36,438 nt of DNA. Origin: Gnetum montanum (Eukaryota > Streptophyta > Gnetopsida > Gnetales > Gnetaceae). Below, piece by piece: positions 10,005 through 21,144 of this stretch. Where the stretch lies: positions 126,984 to 163,421 of the forward strand of contig MNCI01028365.1 of the NCBI GenBank assembly GCA_015680685.1, written 5' to 3'. Made by a program: the position numbers and the translations under genes. The notes beneath the pieces were generated by a model that worked only from the letters and a program-made list of their open reading frames with translations, searched no databases and had not been told where the DNA came from. Each line of letters starts with the position of its first letter. Within the stretch, counting starts at the first letter, position 1.

Positions 10005-10190
10005 TAAATTAGGTAGCCTAGTGTTAAGGGTCTTGGCTTGGTAACCTACATCACAAGTTCTATTTTACTAGGCAAGACTAAGTTATAAATTAAAAAAAAT
10101 TTCTATAGAAGGAATTTTGCAACTAGTCCTAGGTAGCACTAAGTTATAAATTAAAAAAAAAATCATAGAAGGAATTTTGAAACTAGTCCA
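10005..10190 (+). repeat. tRNA-derived SINE-like unit with a 60-base tandem duplication
   Basis: TAGCCTAGTGTTAAGGG (10014-10030) fits a pol III A box. The stretch around 10051-10067 (CACAAGTTCTATTTT) fits an eroded B box at tRNA spacing. A second copy, reversed, lies at 32671-32741 with a better B box. After it come two copies of a unit starting CTAAGTTATAAATTAAAA and ending AACTAGTCC, about 60 bases apart (10078-10129 and 10138-10189). Confidence 0.42.
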
Positions 10191-10589
10191 ATAGATCCAC
10201 ATGTCTTAGTGGATGTAAATAAAAATTTTAGTTTTAGTTCAATTAGCCAAGATTATGCACTTGCTCCCTTTCTCTTTATGCTCCAGAATAGGTCGTTAAG
10301 TTTGAGAATAGAATAGTGTATCCGTGTTAGCATCATTATGATTTGATCATATAAATAAATTTCTTGAGGATACTTTTATCTTATTAAAAGATGAGCTAAC
10401 ATAAACTCACAAGGTCACACAAATTATAGAAGATTATTGGAATTCTTTAGGATCTAAGATAAATTAGGACAAGTCTAATGGAGTAAGAGCCTATTATAAA
10501 CAACTTATCAAAATTTGCAACACATTTCATGGAAATGGATTTAGCAACATGAAATTTTTAAAATTTTAAGATGCTTAGAGTACCTGTTT
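10191..10589. other. Unassigned AT-rich stretch
   Basis: I see no open frame, no family motif and no clear match to the LTRs here. It may hold eroded LTR sequence of element 2 or older intergenic DNA. Confidence 0.4.
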
Positions 10590-10749
10590 TTAATAGGTAC
10601 TTCACTAACTCAACAAGATAAGATAACAATCATGAACCAACTATCAACCACTGGCATACTTACATTGTTCATCCATGGATTATGATCTAGTCATGTGTGT
10701 GTACTCGTGACTTGTATGGTAGAATGTTGGAATACCCAACCACTCATTA
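10590..10749 (+). repeat. 5' LTR remnant of element 2 (right end only)
   Basis: The last roughly 160 bases align by eye with the end of the element 3 LTR, including CCATGGA, GTATGG, ATACCCAACCACTCATTA and the adjoining primer site. The terminus reads TCATTA rather than TCATCA. The left part of the LTR is not recognisable. Confidence 0.6.
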
Positions 10750-10750
10750 T

Positions 10751-10768
10751 TGGTGTCATTGCCAAGGA
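10751..10768 (+). other. Primer-binding site (tRNA-Asp) of element 2
   Basis: TGGTGTCATTGCCAAGGA matches the complement of the plant tRNA-Asp 3' end (TGGCGCCGTTGCCGGGGA) at 13 of 18 positions. All five differences are transitions. It starts one base after the LTR. Confidence 0.65.
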
Positions 10769-10895
10769 TGTGTCAATGTTTGCTTAGTAGTTGATTTCAT
10801 AGAGTTTGTTGTATTAAGAATTACAAAGTTCATCATTCACACTTGAATTAAATCTTTTAACACACATACACACTTAAGAATGTCAAAAACATAAT

Positions 10896-13220
10896 ATGGC
10901 TTCTACACTTAAAAAATCACCACCTACCAAAGAAGCTCATAAGAGTCATGATAAAAGGATATGATGAAGAAGCTTGAATTGTGTCCATGCAAACTAAAAT
11001 TTCACATCTTCACATTGATCCATACTATTCTAATTTCACATTTATCTTTCATCAGGATGATCAACAAAGGTGAAGGATGTACAGAACACCGTTGTTTTGC
11101 CTCCCAAACATTCTACACCAGTAATGTTACAAGCAATCTTGATGAGGTTGAACCTTGACCATGCACAAGAAGGATATCATGTCATTAAATATATAACTAT
11201 GCCATATCAACCTATAGAAGAACAAGTAGAAAGGGATGCTACCATGGAGACAATACATGAGCATAACAAAGAAAAGAAAGTGTCTCATACAGTTGTCCTA
11301 GAAGAAACAAATGGTGATATATTTGTAATGGAAGAACTCCACCAAACTCATGAATCTCATTCACAGAACCCGATCATCCATCTAGAGAAACCTATTAAGA
11401 TACAACTACATTCATCCCTTGTTGAAACACTTAGAAGAGACATGAAAGACTTCAAACTTAGGTGAAGCTCAAGGCCTAAAGCTTCTATAGAATCAAAAGA
11501 GAATGAATCACGGAGTCACAAGAGGAGAACCAACAAACATCGTTCTTTAACTACTTCCTCTTCCTCCTCAATTCATCTATGGAATCCAACAAGAGAGAAC
11601 GAAGACCAAGAGACTATGACAAGAAAAGATGAAGAGATCATGGGATAAATATACATCAAAGAATGTATCCTAATGATGAAGAGGATGATTATGAATAAAG
11701 AAGAGACAAGATCAAGCATGAAAATAGAGAGCATTATAAGTAACAAAGGGGTCGTAACTATACCAACGTCTATGAATCCAAAGATCAAGAAGAACCCCTA
11801 TTGGTCAATCGTAATATGATAAATATAAGAGAAGCAATATATATCCCTACTAGGCATATAAGGGATAGTCACATTAAGTGACTAGATATGAACAACAGTT
11901 CCAAATTTGAAGGTGGATACAATACAGATCCACAACACCACCTCCAAGCATTCCACGATGCATGTGTGCTTCAAAATATGATTAGCAAAAATTGAAGTTG
12001 TTTCCCAGAACAATTATCAAGGAAGTAGAGAGCTGCTACAGATCCTTAGAAGTAGAATCAATCTAAAGATGGGGTACCATTTTAGAGCTCTTCAATGATA
12101 AATACCAAACCTATTCAAAACTGTCCAATTTGAGAAAATAGATTTAAGGATGGAAGTAAGGGACACATGAATCCCTTGATGTGGCAATTGGCAGATATTA
12201 TTCATTATTGCATAGATGTCGAGGCCATGAATTTTCTCAAATGAAACAACTTAGACATATCATTGATGGGATAAGGAATAAGACTAGAAAAACTCTTGGG
12301 GTATATGCCCAAGGCAAATTATCAAAAATGATTGTCCATTGAATCCAAAGACTAATAAACCAAGTGACCAAAGAGGAAGAAGAATTAAAGAAAAAAGAAT
12401 CAACAAAATAGTACGATCAAGATTCTACAATGAGAAAAAGGAATGTAAGAATGTGCAAAACACAAGAAGAAGAAACTTTAGAGGATTCCATCCAAAAGAA
12501 GAATCTACCCATCAAATAATCAATCAATGACATTGCAACAAAGGTATAGAAACTATGGGATTCACTGGATGAAAAATTTGCTACTACACTCAAGATAGTA
12601 AAAGAAAAGACTAAACAAGCTTTAAACAAAAACAAAGAAATGAAGAAGAGAAGAGACATCAGATGAGAGAAACACAAATATAAAGGAAAAGTTACTGTAG
12701 TTGTGGAGTTAACAAACTCTAGTTTAGAAGATGAAGATGTAGAGTATGTCAATATGAACATCCTAAGGGATGTTTCCTTGTCATGGCCCACTTCTAAGAG
12801 TCTGGGGCATATGTGCTTAATCCAAGATTTGTTAAGAAATAGATGCCAAGATGATTTCCTTACCTATAGGATAACTTTCAACAACCTTACGAACTATCAT
12901 ACTATATAAGTGGAGTCTACCCTCAACCACAAGAGAAATATCAGCATGGGGAATGCCATCACCAAGGCAGCAATATCCATACAGGCAACTAGATCCTTAT
13001 GGATATTACATTCAATGTCCAATCCCTTCGAAAAATGTTTCAGTCCACAACTCCTCTCACTATTATCCACCAAAATATCATAGATCCACTACATCACTAC
13101 TGGATCCTAATTCTTATGCACATCAACCAACAACTGGTTTATCAATCCAACCTCCTAGATCTCAATCACTAGTACCACCACTGATTATGCAAGGAGAGCT
13201 ACCAACAAAACCATAGCAAA
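10896..13220 (+). pseudogene. Gag of element 2 (decayed)
   Basis: Gag forms the cytoplasmic particle that packages element RNA. The start ATGGCTTCTACACTT matches that of element 5 (ATGGCTTCTTCTCAT). An N-terminal extension of roughly 300 codons precedes the capsid core. The core holds SSKFEGGYNTDPQHHLQAFH near 11895-11955, HESLDVAIGRYYSLLHRC near 12165-12220, and RHIIDGIRNKTRKTLGVYAQ near 12250-12310. A cysteine/histidine cluster (CQYEHPKGC) lies near 12750 in another frame. A Pro/Tyr/Gln-rich tail (QQYPYRQLDPYGYYIQ) lies near 12960-13015. Several frameshifts and stops are present. Length and layout match element 4. Confidence 0.8.
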
Positions 13221-13429
13221 AAAGTGCTACAAAGTTAGTGAATATATAAAGAGATGATCTTACCAACAACACTAAAGAAAAATCAAGGAAATGTTCTTTC
13301 TCTAAGACAAGTCCAGAAAAGGTTGGTGGAGTTAGGACTTCATTGAATCATGTTCCTCCTATGATATATCCTACTATAAACACCATGCTTCCATAATAAT
13401 AAAATCAAAAGATTAAAACTATCATGCTA

Positions 13430-13864
13430 ACTAATACAATATTAGACTAGATAAAACTAGGGACTCTTCCTAAAAAAATAATAGATCCTAGAAATCCTCT
13501 TATTTATTTGCAAATTGTTGAAAATTCACCATGCAAAGCTCTACTAGACTCAAGTTCTAAAGTTAACTTGATATCTCAAGAAACATACAAGGCATGGAAC
13601 CTACCATCATTAAAGAAGTGCAACATAAGACTAGAGCTTGCAGATCAATCAGTCACCATCCCTTTAGGATGCATAGAAGATATGGTGACCACTATCAATG
13701 GATGGCCCTATCCAATAGATTTTCTTATGATCAATGTGAAGAATGATAACAAGGACTTTCTTATAATTATGGAAATGGCATGGCTTAGCATAATTGATGC
13801 TAAGTTGAAAATAAGAGATCTATCCTTGGAAATTTCTAAGGAAGATATGCATGAAGCCATATAA
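13430..13864 (+). pseudogene. Aspartic protease of element 2
   Basis: The gag-pol protease is open from 13508. It contains CKALLDSSSKVNLIS (D-S-S at the catalytic D-S/T-G), LELADQSVTIPLGCIEDMV, WPYPIDFLMINV and IIMEMAWLSIID (the IIMGRAWLS block, with Gly to Glu). The core fold motifs are in order and uninterrupted over about 118 codons, but the third active-site residue and the glycine of the ILG-like block are altered. No RT follows. Confidence 0.75.
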
Positions 13865-16039
13865 ACATAGAAAATTCCATGCATCACTTATGATTAAAAA
13901 TGGTGTAGTTGTGGATTGAAAGTTCGTAATGTCAACATGATCCTTACACTAGCCCATAACAAATGTGAAAAACAAGTGTGTGTACGAGAAGAAACAATCA
14001 CCACTAAATCAAAAGACACCAAATGTTTAAAAAATGAGAACATAAAACCGGCCAAAAGATGCATGTAAATACCCAATCTACTTATTAACTCCTACCCCAA
14101 TAAAATAACATAAATTGAGAACTTAAAAAAGGATATTCTAAACCATGACCATACACCAACAATAAGCAGTCAATATCTTAAAACCTGAAATTAAGAATAA
14201 ATAAGAGAACATAGTTGGATCTTTTGAAATAAAAATATCATCTAGTCCAACATCATATGTAACTTCAAAAGATCAAAACTTGGTAATCATCAATGTCACA
14301 AAAGATAATAAACAAAGATCTAAATATCCAAGGATGATAAATTAGAAACCTGAAGTGTATGATTTGGGGGATCTAGGGTCCATTTTTTGAACACTTGTTC
14401 ATGAGTTCATTCATGGGGGAGATTCCCTATCTTGAAGTTGGAATTCATAAGTGCATTTCAACCTTTTTTGTTTTATAATTTTTTGATTTATAATTTTTTG
14501 TTATACTTTTCACATTTCTCACCGAATTTTACACTCTTTAATATCTTTCCATTCTTTTATACTTTTCTCATTTCTTAATCATTTTCTATTTTTTTTTGTG
14601 TCTTTTAAATTCTTTCTATATTTTTCATTTTCCCTTTTTTATTACTATTCTTGTCATTTTTTGCCAATTCTTCATCATTTTTCTTACACCTACTTTTGTT
14701 GATCTTTCTAATAAAGTGCAAGGAATAAAATAAGATGTAGTTCCAATAATGTGAGTATTGCCATATATTATCAAATTATTGAAAGATTGATTCTATATAC
14801 AGTGAGACCACATCATCCATCCACTCATTTCCAATAATAAGTGGTTCTTACCATGTCATAATGATATTCTTTTCACAATAAAACTAGAATAAACTTATGA
14901 TTATTATGCTTAGATATAAAAGAAAAGAACTAAGTGGTAATGAAAATGATGTGACATTAAGGTATTTGTGGAATCTCTAGGGCTGCTACTATAAGTTTAT
15001 CCTACTATCAAGATTATATTATTTACCTGAGTTCTACAAAAAATAGAAGTATTCCTTACCATGTCAATGGAAAGACATGTTACCCATGCCTGAAGGTAGT
15101 CCTCTGGTAAAGCTTACACTGTAAAAACATAATAAATGCATAGAATAAAAATTTCTAGGGGTCCCACTAGAAAGACATGTTACCCATGCCTAAAGGTAGG
15201 TGGCTTCTTAAAAATCTAAAAAATAAAGTGTGCTACTAATAAACTACTTTCTCAAACTTCATTGCTAAGTGTTAATACTTCTTGCAATAGTGGTAATATT
15301 GTGTCTATTAGTTTTGGGATGATGCAATGCAATGTCACTAGTAAGTGGTATGGACTTGGTTTGAATCTTAGATGGAAAGGCTAATGATTACTTTAGCCAT
15401 ACATATCATACAAAAGAATCCATTATGCCTATGATAAGACATCTCATGTTCCAATTTTTGTAATCCTTTCTACCCCAATTCCACCTAACTATTATATATA
15501 ATCAAATTTTTATGGTTTTGTATAATATAGTATTATTTTTTCATTTAGGCGATACTAACATGTATGTGTTATAAGATAGGTATGTTTTACATTCAACTCC
15601 TTGAGTGCCTACGAACACTTGTAGGCATGGTTACACAAGGGCACTAAGGGCTAAAGCCTGCTTTGGGAAGGACCAACCTGTATAACTTGTGTGCTTCATA
15701 CCTAATGACCAATTCTACATCATCTTGTGCCTTCAAGACACCTAACCATCAATTTTCACTTTCCTACATTCTCATCAACTGATCATACTTTTGGCAATCT
15801 CGACGACCATCTTCTATATATCTCATTAACATTCTCTGCCATGGATTCCTTCTTCCAAAAGATTCCAATGCCAAATTTTCATATTCTAAGCATCATTTAT
15901 GATCAACTACCCTTCAAACCACCTCTAGATCTTCCAAACTATCCATTTCATCCAATTTTTTCAACAAAAATTACTAAAAATCCAAAATGTTTTAATGGTA
16001 ACATCACAACTATGATGTCATATCTACGATGTATCTAAT
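13865..16039 (+). other. Pol-deletion junction and conserved spacer of element 2
   Basis: A short post-protease linker (to about 14400) has no RT motifs. TTCATGGGGGAGATT (14409-14423) then matches the post-integrase motif of element 1, so the RT to integrase part has been lost in between. The spacer follows: a T-rich tract (14460-14700), CTAATAAAGTGCA near 14708, a repeated segment with GTTACCCATGCCTRAAGGTA (near 15078 and 15179), and the conserved GGGCACTAAGG...GGGAAGGACC block near 15640-15676. The open frame at 15727-16038 has no family motif and is not called. Confidence 0.6.
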
Positions 16040-16616
16040 ATAAACTACCTATATATATGTGTGGGAGTTAGAAAATTTTTCATTATTCTCATTTCTAGCA
16101 AGGGAAGTTCATGCAATTTTTCTAACCCTCTAGCAACCAAACTTCCTAAAACCATAACTCTCTCACTCTAGCTCCAATTTGCATGATTTTCAAACCCTTT
16201 TGATCATGGAGTGACCAACTTAGTTGTAGGGGAGAGTGCTACGTGTAACTAAGTCAAATTAAGTCAAATTTCTCTAACATTGCAAAAGTATATTAAGGGT
16301 AAGAATATGAACAAATAACCATATTTTAATCAATTAATTGGATAAAAGCTAATTAACCTAGTTGATTCTCCTAGCCAACCATCCTATTACATAATAAATA
16401 AGGAAATAATAACTATGAGAAGCCTTAACAATTAAAGAATACAATAAATAAGAGTTTCTTTTTGAATTTTTTCTAACTTTGTGATCATAATGAAGCTATA
16501 AATAATAATAAGGATGAAAATTAGATCAAAACCAATAGCCTAAGAAAGGGTTACGAATCATTAAGAACCTATTTAAAACCTTTAGGTTATCTCAAATGAA
16601 TTCTTAATGATTATAG
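16040..16616 (+). promoter_or_regulatory. TATA-like site and candidate leader intron before the third ORF of element 2
   Basis: CTATATATATG near 16049 could serve as a TATA box. A donor-like TTAAGG|GTAAGA at 16299 and the acceptor AATGATTATAG ending at 16616 bracket 318 bases. The acceptor and the ATG directly after it are the same as in elements 1 and 3. The LTR-like repeats seen upstream in element 1 are not obvious here. Confidence 0.42.
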
Positions 16617-19046
16617 ATGGCTCCCAAAAGACTCACAGTAGAAGGACCCTTATAGGAAGGAAGTAAAAGACCAAGAGGTAGAGGCAGAGGACAAGTTAGA
16701 GAACAAACTCCACAAACGAAGCAGGAGGCTCAATCTTTGGGTATCCATTAGCAAACATCTATCATAGAACTCTCTACGCAAGCTAAAGTTGAAGCACCAC
16801 TAGCTGTAGAACAAGGATAGTGCCTCACATTGTTAGCAAAATGTCTCCAGGTCATCTAAGAAAATTCAATCATGTTCACAATGATCGTGGAGCTAAAATT
16901 TAGACCATTCATGGAATTCACACCTAAGAATGTCCAAACACAACTCCAAGCCTCACCTCTATGGCCAACTTTATCATGTAACTGAGGATGGTACTTAGGA
17001 GAGGCATACTAGTTCTGGAAAAATAAATAGGATGATGCCATAGTCAAAATTCAAGGAGTCTCTGTGCCTTACTTAGTGGAAGCCATCACAAAGGCACTTA
17101 ACAATCCTAATGTAGGAGAAAATATTGCACAGATCTCTACTAGATTTGACACTAAGTTAAAGAAATTATGGTTGTAGAGAGCATATGTTAAAGCAGATAA
17201 AGAATGCAGTGAATTATCTACTGAGGAAAAGATATACTTCAAGATAGAAACCTACCACATCTTTCCCACTAAGACACTAAATAGAATTTCCACCTATGCT
17301 ATCGGAGGAAGTGCTATCCTTAGGGCAAATTTTAATGCAAATATGGCTTACTTGTTATTCTTAGAAATTCAAAGAAGGTTTGAAGAGAAGAAAGTAGGGA
17401 ACAAGGGAAGGTTTCATATTATATAAAGTAAGAGATAACTCTGTAAGGCTTGTCATGTCAACAAGACCTACTAGTGATCAAATATCTTTATAGGCTAGAG
17501 AAGATGAGGACTGTGCATAACAAATTTTTGGGAATGCTGCATATTTCCAGGTCATGTTGGAAATAGGAGAAAGAGCCATAATTATGGCAATGCAACACTA
17601 GGATGCAGTAGGAGCAACAGAGGTGACCATTGATCTTATAAAAGAATCATTAAATGTTCCCATTGTGGCACTGGTAGATATTAGTGGAGCCAGAGATGTG
17701 AAAATGTTAATTAGTATGTCCATGCCCCCAATAGAACATGAAGATATCCTAGATCGACTACTACAAATAGGCCAAGTAATGTGAAACCTCTTTGGCATCC
17801 CCAATAATATCATTGTAGTTCAATCAAATCTAATCTCAACAAAGGGTAAGCTAGTAATGGTAAAAATAAAAGTTGAACATGCATAGAATGAAGTTCAGAG
17901 GTTGCAAGCTGAATTGATAGCCCTAAGAGCATATAGAAGAGACCCTGCACAATACATAGGACTAGACTGGCTCAATAAATTTAGAATTGAACAACTTAGC
18001 TTATAGCTAGAAACATCTAGGTAGAGATGTAGAAAGAAAAAGCAACATGGAATGCATCTGTGACAAAATCCCAAACTTATGCATATGCCAAAGCAATAAA
18101 TGCCCTAGAAGAAGAAAATAAAAGAATTGTTGCTAAAAACACAAGGTTGAAAAACATAGAGAAGCAGAAAAATGTTCTTGAAGAAAGTGTCCATCAGTTA
18201 AGAGAATAATTCATCAAAGTCAACCAAGATATGAGCAAACTAGCTAGAGAGAATAGAACCTTGTCAATGGAAGAATTCTGCGCTATTAGCCAAAAATTAG
18301 CAATTGAAAACAACACATGGCCAAATGCAGCCAAGAAACATGAAAGGCTCAACAAACACTTCAGAGACTAGGTAGGCATGTATAAACAAATCAATGCAAA
18401 AGAAACCCATATGGCCAAAGCCAAAATCAATTCCATTACTACATAGATACCTAATTGGCAACCAATCTTGGATAGCCTCATCCATGTCCACCAAGCTAAA
18501 GTGAAGAACATGAACTTGCAGAATGAAGATCTCATAGAATACATGGGATTAGCAAACCTTTGGTATGCTAATATGGCCATGCTTATAGTAGGTAGACTAA
18601 GGAAAAAGCTAGAATAGCAAGTAGCTATAGTGTATGCAATGTATGAAAGAGATTTTGCAGATAGAAAGGATGCACAATAGAAACTGCATATTGCAAACTT
18701 TGAACTTGAAGTAGTAAAAGCCAACTACCAAGACCAAAAATATGTAGCAACAAACTTAGCCTATAAAATGATAGACTATTAAAAACTACAAAAGGTGGCC
18801 AGGGAATTTGAAGAAGAAAGAAGATAGTTTGTAGCTTAATATGTGAAGCCCAACAAAATGTTTCCACAACTGCCATGCTCATAGGTAGTATCAACACCAG
18901 CAAACATTGTTGAATTTTCCTAGATGGTACATGACTTAAAATCAAAGGAGGAGAAGCTTTAGGTAATGCTCAACTATTATCAATTTCAAAAGCCTGATGA
19001 TAAAGAAAAGAAGCCGATGGAGGAGCCACCACCGCCAGGAATGTAA
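16617..19046 (+). pseudogene. Third ORF of element 2: N-terminal domain plus coiled-coil-like protein (decayed)
   Basis: The distance from ATG to final TAA is 810 codons. The start is basic (MAPKRLTVEGPL, then RPRGRGRGQ). The conserved domain holds QLQASPLWP near 16941, GWYLGEAY, EEKIYFKIETYH near 17221, and MAYLLFLEIQRRFEEKK near 17345. From about 17870 the sequence is rich in Glu, Lys, Ala and Leu in helical runs (ALEEENKRIVAKNTRL near 18105), suggesting a long coiled coil. LANLWYANMAMLIVGRL near 18550 is a conserved, moderately hydrophobic stretch shared with element 1. MFPQLPCS near 18860 and a PPPPGM end match the other copies. Of nine stops in the first 270 or so codons, six are TAG. 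No signal peptide or clear membrane anchor is visible, so calling it envelope would be unsupported. Confidence 0.72.
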
Positions 19047-19262
19047 AGGCTATATCAAGCTTTATTATTTTATTTTGTTTTATTGTCATGTGTGTCCATC
19101 ATGGAATGCATGATAATTTTGTAAAGCACCACTCAAGCCACAATGCAACACTCAGAGTCAAGTAGTCATGTCAAGTTTGAATACACCTCACAATTTTATA
19201 AGGAACTCTATTCTCCTTTTTGTTTTAACTCAAGGACGAGTTTCCAATTAGTCATGGGGGTA
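19047..19262 (+). other. 3' untranslated stretch and 3' polypurine tract of element 2
   Basis: The ACTCAAGGACGAGTT box near 19228 is shared with elements 3 and 4. TAGTCATGGGGGTA (19249-19262) directly precedes the LTR start. Confidence 0.75.
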
Positions 19263-19990
19263 TGATAAAACCTTTTTGTAATAGGCCATGGTATTGTATC
19301 TACACCATCGCAACCTTGCACACGTCATAGTTGATGTGATGTAGAGGGTTTTGGTCATCCCTGTAAATACTAATATGTGTTTGTGTCAATAGAAAAATTT
19401 TCATTTCACCCTAAGTAAAATTCTTGTAGCTTATTTTTGTAACTTGAACTTATTAATAGAGTGAATGCTCATAATGTGGTATTAAAAAATTATATGGAAT
19501 CTTTGTTTGAGTGGATTGTACTTGGGCACAATTCATGGATGAAAATAAATATTGAGATTGTTTCTCACGATTGTAGCATTACACTTAGTTTCTTTACTTT
19601 TACTTAGTCATTTTTCTTACTTAGTTTAATTTTCATTTCTTTAATATGTTTATCTTAGTTTAGTTTTTTACATTCCTTAAGTACTTTAATTTTCTCATGT
19701 TCATTAGTAAGGTGGAGTAAGTATGACTGGTTTCAAGCATTAAGTGTAATCATTTGGTAACCCAGTACTGACTTCACTTGATTCGCTTAATAGTGAAATT
19801 ACTTAGTAATCCTAGTAATAGTTACATGAGCCCAAGACATGCATGGCAAGCCAGGAATGGATGCTCATCGCCATAGGATAGAATAGATTTATATTCTTGT
19901 TATCATTTAGATTTAGATTTTATTCTCATTCTTTCATTATGAATACACGCAAGAGTAATTTGATCCTACAACATTATAATATCATACGCA
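19263..19990 (+). repeat. 3' LTR of element 2, truncated on the right
   Basis: It starts TGATAAAACC after the polypurine tract. AATAAA lies at 19544-19549. U5-type repeats (TTTGGTAACCCAGTA near 19754, TTAGTAATCCTAGTA near 19813) match the other LTRs. The expected ending near TCATCA is missing, and the sequence passes into an unrelated repeat near 19990-20040, so the boundary is approximate. Confidence 0.7.
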
Positions 19991-20047
19991 TCATTGCATG
20001 CTATAACTTAAGTATAATGTAATTGTGTCCCACATATATTTTGAGGG

Positions 20048-20077
20048 TGTTGAAATCTCAAAATAATTGTAACAAAG
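20048..20077 (+). repeat. Left part of a TGTTGAAA-type repeat cut by element 3
   Basis: The segment TGTTGAAATCTCAAAATAAT... to the CAAAG target duplication continues after element 3 at 32546. The rejoined unit resembles the two TGTTGGAA units at 32595 and 33150. It could be old LTR sequence, since Copia LTRs often start TGTTGGAA. Confidence 0.45.
20073..20077. repeat. Left target-site duplication (CAAAG) of element 3
   Basis: CAAAG directly precedes TGATGAATC and is repeated at 32546-32550 directly after TCATCA. A perfect five-base duplication is standard for Ty3/Gypsy integration. Confidence 0.88.
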
Positions 20078-21004
20078 TGATGAATCATGGTTAACCAAGC
20101 CCCGTATACTAAGCCCGCTGCATATACTAGGCCCCATATACTAGGCCTCGTATACTAAGCCCACTGCATATACTAGGCCCCGTATACTAGGCCTTGTATA
20201 CTAAGCCCGCTGGGTATACTAGGCCCCATATACATAGCCCCATTTACGCAACATCTATTCTAGCCTATAAATAAGCACGCACCCGCCACACTTAGGCATC
20301 TTTCTAGTAGTTGTAGCGAAGCCCTTGCAGTTTGTTTCCGTACGAGTTAGACTATTTTCCCAAGTGCATGCCCGCAGTGTGATGCTTGTAATTGTATGGC
20401 ACCTTTATTCAAGTGTGACGTTCTTGGACACGCACATGATTGACAATAAAGATTGAGATTACTTCATCATTGCAGCATTCACTTAGTTTTAATTATTTAA
20501 TTATTATTGTTATTTATTATTTTCTTAGTTAATATTTCTTTACCATCATTTACTATTCTTGTTGTTAACTGCGGAATGAGTATGACTTAATCACGAGCAT
20601 TTAAGTGTGACTACTTGGTAACCCAGTAGCATACCTAGGATCTATGCTTGGTAATCCCAGTAGTAGTCATGCACGAGGTCCAAGATGGATATGGATGATT
20701 AAGGAATAGATGCTCATCGCACTTAGGCTAGCTTAGACTTCATTTCCTATTGCTTATTAATTTAATCAAGATTATTTTCCATTGTCTCTAGGAGTAGCAC
20801 TAGTTTAGGATCACATCATATGCCTCACTCTGGACTAAACCATACGTGACAAAGCAAATACTAGTCCAGGTGGGAAGACAGCAAACTGTGATCAACATGT
20901 AACTATCTAGATACCGCAACTAGCCTATCCATGGAGTTCGACCGGATCGTGCGTGAACGCTGGTATTCGTATGGCTGAGTGTAGGGGTACCTAGCCACTC
21001 ATCA
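20078..21004 (+). repeat. 5' LTR of element 3
   Basis: It runs TGATGAATCA to CCACTCATCA, 927 bases. Its U3 has a tandem array (about 20099-20237) built on RTATACTAGGCCCC and RTATACTAAGCCCGCTG, with a higher-order unit of about 47 bases. TATAAATA is at 20266-20273 and AATAAA at 20445-20450. U5 has TTGGTAAYCCCAGTAG motifs near 20615 and 20648. The primer site follows after one base. Confidence 0.9.
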
Positions 21005-21005
21005 T

Positions 21006-21023
21006 TGGCACCATTGCCGAGGA
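21006..21023 (+). other. Primer-binding site (tRNA-Asp) of element 3
   Basis: TGGCACCATTGCCGAGGA matches the complement of the plant tRNA-Asp 3' end at 15 of 18 positions. All three differences are G to A. Confidence 0.8.
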
Positions 21024-21144
21024 TGGTGCTAGTTATTTAGATTAGTTATATCATACAAGATCGCTATAATAAGTATTAACGATATATCCTTTTGAAAAAA
21101 AATAATTAAATTAAATTCAATTAAGTCACACACAGTTCACAACA

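Larger units (their letters stand above)
10590..19990 (+). mobile_element. Element 2: decayed Athila/Tat-like element lacking RT, RNase H and integrase
   Basis: The order is a 5' LTR remnant, a tRNA-Asp primer site, gag, protease, spacer, third ORF, polypurine tract and a truncated 3' LTR. The RT to integrase part, about 3 kb in element 1, is absent: protease and its linker run into the spacer motif at 14408. Both outer LTR ends are missing, so no target duplication can be read. Decay is similar to element 1. Confidence 0.82.

Noticed and set aside
15727-16038. Open frame of 103 codons in the spacer of element 2
   Set aside because: It has no counterpart in the spacers of elements 1, 3 or 4 and no family motif.
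18297-18945. Minus-strand hydrophobic open frames that look like membrane proteins
   Set aside because: They are antisense to the Glu/Lys-rich coiled-coil part of the third ORF of element 2, and such antisense frames naturally read as hydrophobic residues.
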